DNA from: Siphonodentalium dalli
Lineage: Eukaryota > Mollusca > Scaphopoda > Gadilida > Siphonodentaliidae
Assembly (NCBI GenBank): GCA_032622095.1
Contig: CP136066.1
Location: forward strand, 168,960,664 to 169,024,663
DNA length: 64,000 bases
Direction: 5' to 3'
The notes under the pieces were generated by a model, which saw only the letters and a program-made list of their open reading frames with translations, did not search any database and was not told where the DNA came from. Below are positions 32,802-43,984 of this stretch, in pieces. The stretch's first letter is position 1. The number at the start of each line of letters is the position of its first letter. A program made the translations under genes and the position numbers.

Positions 32802-34301
32802 AATTGATCATAAAACTTTTATTTAAAATAGAAACGGGTGAGCCAGTGTCAACCAGAAACGTACAACAAACACCAGTTACCACTGCACGACAAAATAAAC
32901 ATGTCTTAGAAGCCTGTGTTGAACACGTTGGTACAATATCAGAACTAGCAAAACGTTTTCTATCAGACTGAGGACTCCTCGTCTCATAACAAAGTGCTGA
33001 ATTTACAAAACCCGACTGCTGATCTGCCATCTTTCGTCGCCACCGAGCCTCCACGTGACCTACTGTATTGCAATAATAGCACGTGACCTGTCGCCTCGGA
33101 GAAGTAGGACCTCGATGTTGACTTTGACCTCCCAGCTGATGTTCAAGAGTTGAGATCCTATCAAGGAGCTGGTGTTCCGCATTGTTACCACTATCTGGAG
33201 GTAGCATGGGCTTGTCTAACGGGCCCTCAATAGATTCAAATTCGGATGACAAGGCAATAGCATGATTAAGTGTTACTGGGTGTCCATATTGAACATGTTT
33301 CTTCAATTCGGAATGTCTCAAACCCCAAATGAACTGCTCAACCAAGAAGGGCTCAACATTAGAGTGGGTTAAGCCAGGATGAGCTTTTCGAGCCAATGTT
33401 GTCAATTCATAACCATATTCGACTACAGATTGGCCTACTTTCCTTGTGCATTGACGGAAATTCGACCGATGTGTTGACAACTGTTGAGATGGGCTATACC
33501 GGCGTGTCAAAATTTCTTTAAGTATTTGATAGTTGTAAGTTTGCTCCGGAGTTAGATTACCCAGGATGGTCTGTGAATTCCCTCGCAAATTTATCAACAA
33601 ATGGTATGCCATTTCTGGTCCCTTCCAACCATTTAGCTTAGCAATAATTTCAAAATGAGTCATGTAGTCATTAATGTCCCATTTCTTATCATCAAAAGTT
33701 TCAGGATTCACTATTGGTTTAACAAATTTATTAGAAGATGATAAGTGCTCAGAAAAAACTGGTTTGTGAACAGATTCATTTGTGGAAGAATTATATAGTG
33801 TGTGATTGGGACCCCTATCCCGCATGTGTAAATATTGAGAAAATAAGTCTTGGCTATGTATTGCCGACTGCCCTGTTGCAATACCAAGAGTGTCATTTAC
33901 ATACCCTGAAATTGACTTACTGTATGCTGGGGTTTCCGCTACACAATGGGTAAAATAACATTTACTCCCCTTGAAACTTTGACTTGCAGTAGTCTTAAAT
34001 GTTGAAATTGGAGTAGAGGCAACATAGGTCACACACGATGTTACAGTCGGTCCACCCCAACCCGAAGTGGTAATTTGTAAGGTATACAATCTGGAAGAGA
34101 GCTACCCAGCCTATTCTGACTCATTATGGAAGTGTCTACATCACTATCATTTGATACAATCCTTGGATTGATACCCATTGAGTGTAACAGTGTAGCAATA
34201 TACCTGTCAGTATTTTCTGACTCCTCATCAGACCCGACTAAGGGGTCATACAAACCCCGGGGTTCAGTCCTATCCCACCCTGTGGAATATTTCCCAGCCA
34301 T
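32773..34301 (-). pseudogene. gag with start of protease, unit 1
   Basis: The apparent start is the ATG at 34301 (MAGKYSTGWDRTEPRG), an 86-codon frame. The main gag frame overlaps it in another phase (34089-32773), so a frameshift near 34060 is needed. The gag core has FDDKKWDINDYMTHFEIIAK and ILTRRYSPSQQLSTHRSNFR. The zinc knuckle reads CYYCNTVGHVEARW: a CX2CX4HX4C motif in which the last Cys is Trp. In this unit the frame continues into the protease catalytic motif FLVDTGSPVSIL before stopping; in units 2 and 3 an extra A separates gag from protease. Confidence 0.7.
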
Positions 34302-34440
34302 AGCTCAACCTTTTGGGGAAACAGTTATTCAAAAATATATAATTTTTGCAAAATTCAAATTTGAATATTACTTTAACATAAGATATATATTGAAAATGTG
34401 AATATATATGACGTCCTAAATTGTGACAAGAATAATCCTG

Positions 34441-34452
34441 CTCACGGCACCA
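34441..34452 (-). promoter_or_regulatory. Primer-binding site, unit 1
   Basis: Four bases after LTR 2, the minus strand reads TGGTGCCGTGAGCAGG. Its first 11 bases are complementary to the usual animal tRNA-His 3' end (TCACGGCACCA). Same site at 38206-38217 and 41971-41982. Confidence 0.6.
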
Positions 34453-34456
34453 TAAA

Positions 34457-35216
34457 TGTAGTCAACTGGGGGTTCCCATAAGCGGGGAGGGGCTGTGGAC
34501 ACTACTTAGTGGGCGCAGGTTCCCAAGTCTTATTGTTTCCACACTCCCCGGGCCAGTTTAATAGAATAGAATAGCGAGGTAATCATGAGTTTATTAATCA
34601 ATAGCATCTATGTGGTTATATGTTGAGTATCTAAGTTTGATATATTTGATAAGTTCAAATACAAATATTGGTTCTATATATATTATCTCAACTTATAGTA
34701 CAATAAATGTCCAAATAACCTACTTCCGGTCATATATATGAGAGAACCGGGTAAACTGACAGAATACGTCACTTCCGGTACAGAAAGTGGAAGGAGAAAT
34801 CTACTTCCGGTAAATATGTATTAGCGAACAGTGTAAACAGCCGGAGAATACAACTTCCGGTGTATAAAATGTTCCCCAAGTTAATTATAATGTCCACCCA
34901 AAACTGTTGCCTACGTCTGGGTAGTCAGAGCTATTAGTAAGAGATGGTGACCATACTCAAGATAATTCTGACTGAACCAATGTTGCAAGAAACAGTGGCC
35001 TTTTTATACGATTTGAGCGGATCGGGAGATCGTATTGGCCGCCCAATCGGAGGTCACCGCTCAAATCGACGAATCAGAACCACTGCCCCTTTGCACACAT
35101 TGGATCAGTCCAAAGTTGAAGTGGTGACCAGCCCACCATTAATGGGCCTTTAGTGAAAAGACACCTTACAGGTAAGACCTGTTAACAAGTGGGTGAAATC
35201 ACCCAACATTACCACA
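34457..35216 (-). repeat. LTR 2, 760 bp
   Basis: Shared between units 1 and 2: it serves as the 5' LTR of unit 1 and the 3' LTR of unit 2. No difference from LTR 1 was found by eye. Confidence 0.85.
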
Positions 35217-35451
35217 CTCCTCCCTCCTTAAAAATCACAATGTATACATTGTGAAAAAGGTCCATACAAAGTTAGAAATGTTCTGTTCTTGATGCACAGG
35301 ATGAGGATCATGAATTCACGATATCGTTATCCGTTGTCACGTTTTGAAACAGACTATAACAGTCACTCGAATTCACTGCTGATTCTCGAACAATAGTCTA
35401 AATGGTGCGATTCCAGTTTCCTTCCATGTACAGCTTAGACACCTTCCCAGC

Positions 35452-36752
35452 TTAGACACCTTCCCAGCATAGACACCTTCCCAGCTTAGACACCTTTCCA
35501 TCTCCCGGCCAGAAGTAATAATCGAGCAGATGCTCGCTTGATAACTGGGTAGAGTCCGCGATCAAGTATGCAATTTCGCCATCCTCGCGTTGTATTTTCG
35601 ACTGTCCAACAAACCAAGTATCCATAACGATGGACGTAGATAGTTTAATATTGCCTGCATCAAAGGTTTCACAAACAAAATACTCTTCCGCCAAAAGATT
35701 TTGTCGTAACCAATCGTTGTACTCGTGGCACCAGACTATCACATTGCTTGAGACCCTCATGAACCATAATATCACTGTTAACTCCGAGACCATTATCATC
35801 ACCGTAACCACTATCGCGACTATCACTTTGCTTATGACCCTCATGAACCATGATATCATTTTTAACACCGAGACCTTCATCGTCACCATGACCACTATCG
35901 CGACTATCACTTTGCTTATGACCCTCATGAACCATGATATCATTTTTAACACCGAGACCGTCATCGTCACCATGACCACTATCGCGACTAGCACTGCTCG
36001 AATCGAGTGTGTATGAAAAATTAAAGCAGACAACTCCTCCCGAAAAATTACGACCAGCAGCGGCAGCTGGTATGGATGGTACCAATCGCTTCGAGACCAA
36101 CTCATCAGGAGGGATGGACACCATTAAGGCACCAGTGTCATGTGAGCTCTTCGGTTTTTGAAGGTGGCCGACGTCCTGTCCATCTGAACATGTATACCCA
36201 ACAAGATACCCTACATTCTCGTCACACCCAATTCGAGCCAGTGAATCATCTGTACCAACCGAATAAGTATCGGTTTCATGAACATTAATGCACGCAGTCG
36301 AACAAGAGCGCCTATGGAAAAGCCTTATTTCACCAACGTTAACAGTCAATGTTTTATTACAAACATTTAAGATTCCATGATTCTCTTTGAGGAAATCTAA
36401 ACCAAGTATGCCACTGAAATTTTTGACGTCAGCTACCACAAAGTCTTGCTGTACTACAAGAGCTGGAAAACCGACTTTCAACGAAACTGATCCATGTACA
36501 TTCAAGTCTTGTCCAGATGCAGTGGAAAGCTTAATATCAGAGAAGTCCAATGACTCGGCAGACATAATTGATCATAAAACTTTTATTTAAAATAGAAACG
36601 GGTGAGCCAGTGTCAACCAGAAACGTACAACAAACACCAGTTACCACTGCACGACAAAATAAACATGTCTTAGAAGCCTGTGTTGAACACGTTGGTACAA
36701 TATCAGAAACTAGCAAAACGTTTTCTATCAGACTGAGGACTCCTCGTCTCAT
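35452..36752 (-). pseudogene. Protease and repeat tail, unit 2
   Basis: As in unit 1, but the DTG-containing part of the protease (FLVDTGSPVSIL) is here a separate 71-codon frame (36752-36537) because of one extra A near 36709. Two base changes from unit 1 are visible, at about 36140 and 36335; one turns a repeat-linker Gln into His and the other an Asp into Val. Confidence 0.6.
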
Positions 36753-38066
36753 AACAAAGTGCTGAATTTACAAAACCCGACTGCTGATCTGCCATCTTTC
36801 GTCGCCACCGAGCCTCCACGTGACCTACTGTATTGCAATAATAGCACGTGACCTGTCGCCTCGGAGAAGTAGGACCTCGATGTTGACTTTGACCTCCCAG
36901 CTGATGTTCAAGAGTTGAGATCCTATCAAGGAGCTGGTGTTCCGCATTGTTACCACTATCTGGAGGTAGCATGGGCTTGTCTAACGGGCCCTCAATAGAT
37001 TCAAATTCGGATGACAAGGCAATAGCATGATTAAGTGTTACTGGGTGTCCATATTGAACATGTTTCTTCAATTCGGAATGTCTCAAACCCCAAATGAACT
37101 GCTCAACCAAGAAGGGCTCAACATTAGAGTGGGTTAAGCCAGGATGAGCTTTTCGAGCCAATGTTGTCAATTCATAACCATATTCGACTACAGATTGGCC
37201 TACTTTCCTTGTGCATTGACGGAAATTCGACCGATGTGTTGACAACTGTTGAGATGGGCTATACCGGCGTGTCAAAATTTCTTTAAGTATTTGATAGTTG
37301 TAAGTTTGCTCCGGAGTTAGATTACCCAGGATGGTCTGTGAATTCCCTCGCAAATTTATCAACAAATGGTATGCCATTTCTGGTCCCTTCCAACCATTTA
37401 GCTTAGCAATAATTTCAAAATGAGTCATGTAGTCATTAATGTCCCATTTCTTATCATCAAAAGTTTCAGGATTCACTATTGGTTTAACAAATTTATTAGA
37501 AGATGATAAGTGCTCAGAAAAAACTGGTTTGTGAACAGATTCATTTGTGGAAGAATTATATAGTGTGTGATTGGGACCCCTATCCCGCATGTGTAAATAT
37601 TGAGAAAATAAGTCTTGGCTATGTATTGCCGACTGCCCTGTTGCAATACCAAGAGTGTCATTTACATACCCTGAAATTGACTTACTGTATGCTGGGGTTT
37701 CCGCTACACAATGGGTAAAATAACATTTACTCCCCTTGAAACTTTGACTTGCAGTAGTCTTAAATGTTGAAATTGGAGTAGAGGCAACATAGGTCACACA
37801 CGATGTTACAGTCGGTCCACCCCAACCCGAAGTGGTAATTTGTAAGGTATACAATCTGGAAGAGAGCTACCCAGCCTATTCTGACTCATTATGGAAGTGT
37901 CTACATCACTATCATTTGATACAATCCTTGGATTGATACCCATTGAGTGTAACAGTGTAGCAATATACCTGTCAGTATTTTCTGACTCCTCATCAGACCC
38001 GACTAAGGGGTCATACAAACCCCGGGGTTCAGTCCTATCCCACCCTGTGGAATATTTCCCAGCCAT
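36703..38066 (-). pseudogene. gag, unit 2
   Basis: Same start frame (ATG 38066), same internal frameshift and same Cys-to-Trp zinc knuckle as unit 1. The main frame ends after KRFAS because of the extra A at the gag-protease border. Confidence 0.65.
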
Positions 38067-38221
38067 AGCTCAACCTTTTGGGGAAACAGTTATTCAAAAA
38101 TATATAATTTTTGCAAAATTCAAATTTGAATATTACTTTAACATAAGATATATATTGAAAATGTGAATATATATGACGTCCTAAATTGTGACAAGAATAA
38201 TCCTGCTCACGGCACCATAAA

Positions 38222-38981
38222 TGTAGTCAACTGGGGGTTCCCATAAGCGGGGAGGGGCTGTGGACACTACTTAGTGGGCGCAGGTTCCCAAGTCTTATTG
38301 TTTCCACACTCCCCGGGCCAGTTTAATAGAATAGAATAGCGAGGTAATCATGAGTTTATTAATCAATAGCATCTATGTGGTTATATGTTGAGTATCTAAG
38401 TTTGATATATTTGATAAGTTCAAATACAAATATTGGTTCTATATATATTATCTCAACTTATAGTACAATAAATGTCCAAATAACCTACTTCCGGTCATAT
38501 ATATGAGAGAACCGGGTAAACTGACAGAATACGTCACTTCCGGTACAGAAAGTGGAAGGAGAAATCTACTTCCGGTAAATATGTATTAGCGAACAGTGTA
38601 AACAGCCGGAGAATACAACTTCCGGTGTATAAAATGTTCCCCAAGTTAATTATAATGTCCACCCAAAACTGTTGCCTACGTCTGGGTAGTCAGAGCTATT
38701 AGTAAGAGATGGTGACCATACTCAAGATAATTCTGACTGAACCAATGTTGCAAGAAACAGTGGCCTTTTTATACGATTTGAGCGGATCGGGAGATCGTAT
38801 TGGCCGCCCAATCGGAGGTCACCGCTCAAATCGACGAATCAGAACCACTGCCCCTTTGCACACATTGGATCAGTCCAAAGTTGAAGTGGTGACCAGCCCA
38901 CCATTAATGGGCCTTTAGTGAAAAGACACCTTACAGGTAAGACCTGTTAACAAGTGGGTGAAATCACCCAACATTACCACA
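38222..38981 (-). repeat. LTR 3, 760 bp
   Basis: Shared between units 2 and 3. No difference from LTRs 1 and 2 was found by eye. Confidence 0.85.
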
Positions 38982-39216
38982 CTCCTCCCTCCTTAAAAAT
39001 CACAATGTATACATTGTGAAAAAGGTCCATACAAAGTTAGAAATGTTCTGTTCTTGATGCACAGGATGAGGATCATGAATTCACGATATCGTTATCCGTT
39101 GTCACGTTTTGAAACAGACTATAACAGTCACTCGAATTCACTGCTGATTCTCGAACAATAGTCTAAATGGTGCGATTCCAGTTTCCTTCCATGTACAGCT
39201 TAGACACCTTCCCAGC

Positions 39217-40517
39217 TTAGACACCTTCCCAGCATAGACACCTTCCCAGCTTAGACACCTTTCCATCTCCCGGCCAGAAGTAATAATCGAGCAGATGCTC
39301 GCTTGATAACTGGGTAGAGTCCGCGATCAAGTATGCAATTTCGCCATCCTCGCGTTGTATTTTCGACTGTCCAACAAACCAAGTATCCATAACGATGGAC
39401 GTAGATAGTTTAATATTGCCTGCATCAAAGGTTTCACAAACAAAATACTCTTCCGCCAAAAGATTTTGTCGTAACCAATCGTTGTACTCGTGGCACCAGA
39501 CTATCACATTGCTTGAGACCCTCATGAACCATAATATCACTGTTAACTCCGAGACCATTATCATCACCGTAACCACTATCGCGACTATCACTTTGCTTAT
39601 GACCCTCATGAACCATGATATCATTTTTAACACCGAGACCTTCATCGTCACCATGACCACTATCGCGACTATCACTTTGCTTATGACCCTCATGAACCAT
39701 GATATCATTTTTAACACCGAGACCGTCATCGTCACCATGACCACTATCGCGACTAGCACTGCTCGAATCGAGTGTGTATGAAAAATTAAAGCAGACAACT
39801 CCTCCCGAAAAATTACGACCAGCAGCGGCAGCTGGTATGGATGGTACCAATCGCTTCGAGACCAACTCATCAGGAGGGATGGACACCATTAAGGCACCAG
39901 TGTCATGTGAGCTCTTCGGTTTTTGAAGGTGGCCGACGTCCTGTCCATCTGAACATGTATACCCAACAAGATACCCTACATTCTCGTCACACCCAATTCG
40001 AGCCAGTGAATCATCTGTACCAACCGAATAAGTATCGGTTTCATGAACATTAATGCACGCAGTCGAACAAGAGCGCCTATGGAAAAGCCTTATTTCACCA
40101 ACGTTAACAGTCAATGTTTTATTACAAACATTTAAGATTCCATGATTCTCTTTGAGGAAATCTAAACCAAGTATGCCACTGAAATTTTTGACGTCAGCTA
40201 CCACAAAGTCTTGCTGTACTACAAGAGCTGGAAAACCGACTTTCAACGAAACTGATCCATGTACATTCAAGTCTTGTCCAGATGCAGTGGAAAGCTTAAT
40301 ATCAGAGAAGTCCAATGACTCGGCAGACATAATTGATCATAAAACTTTTATTTAAAATAGAAACGGGTGAGCCAGTGTCAACCAGAAACGTACAACAAAC
40401 ACCAGTTACCACTGCACGACAAAATAAACATGTCTTAGAAGCCTGTGTTGAACACGTTGGTACAATATCAGAAACTAGCAAAACGTTTTCTATCAGACTG
40501 AGGACTCCTCGTCTCAT
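39217..40517 (-). pseudogene. Protease and repeat tail, unit 3
   Basis: Appears identical to the unit 2 counterpart, including the separated DTG frame (40517-40302), the 84-bp repeats (about 39496-39755) and the 17-bp repeats. Confidence 0.6.
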
Positions 40518-41831
40518 AACAAAGTGCTGAATTTACAAAACCCGACTGCTGATCTGCCATCTTTCGTCGCCACCGAGCCTCCACGTGACCTACTGTATTG
40601 CAATAATAGCACGTGACCTGTCGCCTTGGAGAAGTAGGACCTCGATGTTGACTTTGACCTCCCAGCTGATGTTCAAGAGTTGAGATCCTATCAAGGAGCT
40701 GGTGTTCCGCATTGTTACCACTATCTGGAGGTAGCATGGGCTTGTCTAACGGGCCCTCAATAGATTCAAATTCGGATGACAAGGCAATAGCATGATTAAG
40801 TGTTACTGGGTGTCCATATTGAACATGTTTCTTCAATTCGGAATGTCTCAAACCCCAAATGAACTGCTCAACCAAGAAGGGCTCAACATTAGAGTGGGTT
40901 AAGCCAGGATGAGCTTTTCGAGCCAATGTTGTCAATTCATAACCATATTCGACTACAGATTGGCCTACTTTCCTTGTGCATTGACGGAAATTCGACCGAT
41001 GTGTTGACAACTGTTGAGATGGGCTATACCGGCGTGTCAAAATTTCTTTAAGTATTTGATAGTTGTAAGTTTGCTCCGGAGTTAGATTACCCAGGATGGT
41101 CTGTGAATTCCCTCGCAAATTTATCAACAAATGGTATGCCATTTCTGGTCCCTTCCAACCATTTAGCTTAGCAATAATTTCAAAATGAGTCATGTAGTCA
41201 TTAATGTCCCATTTCTTATCATCAAAAGTTTCAGGATTCACTATTGGTTTAACAAATTTATTAGAAGATGATAAGTGCTCAGAAAAAACTGGTTTGTGAA
41301 CAGATTCATTTGTGGAAGAATTATATAGTGTGTGATTGGGACCCCTATCCCGCATGTGTAAATATTGAGAAAATAAGTCTTGGCTATGTATTGCCGACTG
41401 CCCTGTTGCAATACCAAGAGTGTCATTTACATACCCTGAAATTGACTTACTGTATGCTGGGGTTTCCGCTACACAATGGGTAAAATAACATTTACTCCCC
41501 TTGAAACTTTGACTTGCAGTAGTCTTAAATGTTGAAATTGGAGTAGAGGCAACATAGGTCACACACGATGTTACAGTCGGTCCACCCCAACCCGAAGTGG
41601 TAATTTGTAAGGTATACAATCTGGAAGAGAGCTACCCAGCCTATTCTGACTCATTATGGAAGTGTCTACATCACTATCATTTGATACAATCCTTGGATTG
41701 ATACCCATTGAGTGTAACAGTGTAGCAATATACCTGTCAGTATTTTCTGACTCCTCATCAGACCCGACTAAGGGGTCATACAAACCCCGGGGTTCAGTCC
41801 TATCCCACCCTGTGGAATATTTCCCAGCCAT
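40468..41831 (-). pseudogene. gag, unit 3
   Basis: As unit 2, with a single silent difference (CCTTGG for CCTCGG at about 40626). It is the first gag after the outer 5' LTR and so the only one a full-length transcript from LTR 4 would meet first. Confidence 0.65.
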
Positions 41832-41986
41832 AGCTCAACCTTTTGGGGAAACAGTTATTCAAAAATATATAATTTTTGCAAAATTCAAATTTGAATATTA
41901 CTTTAACATAAGATATATATTGAAAATGTGAATATATATGACGTCCTAAATTGTGACAAGAATAATCCTGCTCACGGCACCATAAA

Positions 41987-42729
41987 TGTAGTCAACTGGG
42001 GGTTCCCATAAGCGGGGAGGGGCTGTGGACACTACTTAGTGGGCGCAGGTTCCCAAGTCTTATTGTTTCCACACTCCCCGGGCCAGTTTAATAGAATAGA
42101 ATAGCGAGGTAATAATGAGTTTATTAATCAATAGCATCTATGTGGTGATATGTTGAGTATCTAAGTTTGATATGTTTGATAAGTTCAAATACAAATATTG
42201 GTTCTATATATATTATCTCAACTTCTAGTACAATAAATGTCCAAATAACCTACTTCCGGGTAAACTGACAGAATACGTCACTTCCGGTACAGAAAGTGGA
42301 CGGAGAAATCTACTTCCGGTAAATATGTATTACCGGACAGTGTAAACAGCCGGAGAATACAACTTCCGGTGTATAAAATGTTCCCCAAGTTCGTGTTAAT
42401 TATAATGTCCCCAAAACTGTTGCCTACGACTGGGTAGTCAGAGCTATTAGTAAGAGATGGTGACCATACTCAAGATAATTCTGACTGAACCAATGTTGCA
42501 AGAAACAGTGGCCTTTTTATACGATTTGAGCGGATCGGGAGATCGTATTGGCCGACCAATCGGAGGTCACCGCTCAAATCGACGAATCAGAACCACTGCC
42601 CCTTTGCACACATTGGATCAGTACAAAGTTGAAGTGGTGACCAGCTCACCATTAATGGGCCTTTAGTGAAAAGACACCTTACAGGTAAGACCTGTTAACA
42701 AGTGGGTGAAATCACCCAACATTACCACA
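41987..42729 (-). repeat. LTR 4 (outer 5' LTR), 743 bp, diverged
   Basis: Relative to LTRs 1-3 it has about 11 substitutions, a 21-bp deletion between two CCGG words that removes one ETS-type motif, a 6-bp insertion near 42391 and a 2-bp deletion. The TG and CA ends are kept. Beyond its end the sequence leaves the element (CTTCAAACAG) instead of the polypurine tract. Confidence 0.85.
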
Positions 42730-42944
42730 CTTCAAACAGTTCTGTCCGATATTCAGGCAACTGAAACACTTTTCGTGTCCTGTGTGTGTGTCCTATTAAT
42801 ATGTAGAATCCTCTTTCTTGAACATTTAACTATTATTATTTGAACTATAATTCTTCGCAACAGTGAGAGACAAAGAAAATACCTCGGAAACACGCGCTCT
42901 CGCAGACAATCGCAGACCGGTGCGTTGGGAATTACACACGATGC

Positions 42945-43045
42945 ATTACAAATTAACGGTATACTGTAAAAGATGGGATTACAGTATGCGCTGTATATTT
43001 ATACGGTATAATACTGTATAAAAAACACCAATATTTTACAGTGTA
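42945..43045. mobile_element. End of an element with TACAGTAT/ATACCGTA palindromes
   Basis: Read on the minus strand, it starts TACACTGTAAAATATTGG and continues through TATACAGTATTATACCGTAT and TTTTACAGTATACCGT. The same tip with similar palindromes is very common in fish non-autonomous DNA elements. The other end is not clear. Confidence 0.5.
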
Positions 43046-43189
43046 GCTTAATTACGGACAGCCATTTTCCTGCCAAAACGCACGTGTTTTCACTGCTTGA
43101 TATTATCGCGCACAACATAGTTGTCTCTCGTGCATGGTACATTGTATATATATATATATCCAATTAGCCGATGAGCCCGACGTTGTCCG

Positions 43190-43765
43190 GGCTATTTAAA
43201 AACCAAATTTCAAGTCGATAGCTCTACCCGTTTCCGAGATCTGGTCTGCGCATGCGCGCAGCTGGCGTCGCACGGGCTCGGCGACCCGATAAAATTCGTA
43301 TCAGGGGCAAGATACATTCACATAGCAAATTTCAAGTCAATAGCTCCACCCGTTTCATAGATCTGGTCTGCGCATGCGCGAAGCTAGCGTCGCACGGGCT
43401 CGGCGACCCTATACAATTCGTGTCCCGGGCAAGATACATTCACATACCAAATTTCAAGTCGATAGCTCCACCCGTTTCCGATATCTCGTCTGCGCATGCA
43501 CGAAGCTGACGTCGCACGGGCTCGGCGACCCGATAAAATTCGTATTCGGGGCACGATACATTCACATACCAAATTTCTAGTCGATAGCTCCGCCCGTTTC
43601 CGAGATCTCGTCTGCGCATGCGCTGCACGGGCGTCGCACGGGATCGCCAATACGACAACGACCACCGCCTGGTCAAACTACACACACGTACCAAGTTTCG
43701 TCCCGATCGGTCGAGAATCGTAAATTTGTATTAATGACAGACAGACAAACAGACAGACAGACAGA
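43190..43765. repeat. ~122-bp tandem repeat (about four units) ending in GACA tract
   Basis: Units contain CAAATTTCAAGTCGATAGCT, CCCGTTTCCGAGATC, the palindrome TGCGCATGCGC and GTCGCACGGGCTCGGCGACC. After the last unit comes ACCAAGTTTCGTCCCGATCG and a (GACA)n tract. The final module resembles 3' ends of short or long interspersed elements found with GACA tails in invertebrates. Long open frames across it are products of the repetition. Confidence 0.75.
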
Positions 43766-43984
43766 GGTCTTCAAAATATATATGAGATTTTACTCGCGAG
43801 TCCCCGAATACACAATCGATCGTGTCAGTTTCAGAAATAAACTGCGTAGACGGGCGGTGTTAATAGTATATTTCAATGCGATGTCGTACTTTCTATATAT
43901 AGCCCGATTCCAGGAATTCGCGTCATCAAGGTTTACGTTTCTGGGAACAGCTTTGTCACCACCCAATTACACGCGAAGGATTTA

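Larger units (their letters stand above)
30693..42729 (-). mobile_element. Tandem array of a Ty3/Gypsy-like element: 4 LTRs, 3 internal regions
   Basis: Units repeat with a 3764-3765 bp period. Each junction is LTR, internal region, LTR, with a single LTR shared between neighbours. LTR ends are TGTGGTAAT...GACTACA read on the minus strand. After the 5' LTR comes a primer-binding site, and before the 3' LTR an AAGGAGGGAGGAG polypurine tract. The internal regions carry gag and protease only; there is no reverse transcriptase, RNase H or integrase, so the element needs helper enzymes. Outer flanks are CTAC on the left and CTTC on the right, at best an imperfect 4-bp target duplication. Units 2 and 3 differ by a single base as far as I can see; unit 1 differs from them by about three changes. 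Confidence 0.85.

Noticed and set aside
32930-32960. Programmed frameshift at the gag-protease border
   Set aside because: Unit 1 is in frame and units 2 and 3 are not, differing by one A; there is no classical slippery heptamer I could identify, and other lesions show the element is dead.
43252-43723. Several Arg-rich frames on both strands
   Set aside because: Products of the 122-bp tandem repeat, repeated peptide in every frame.
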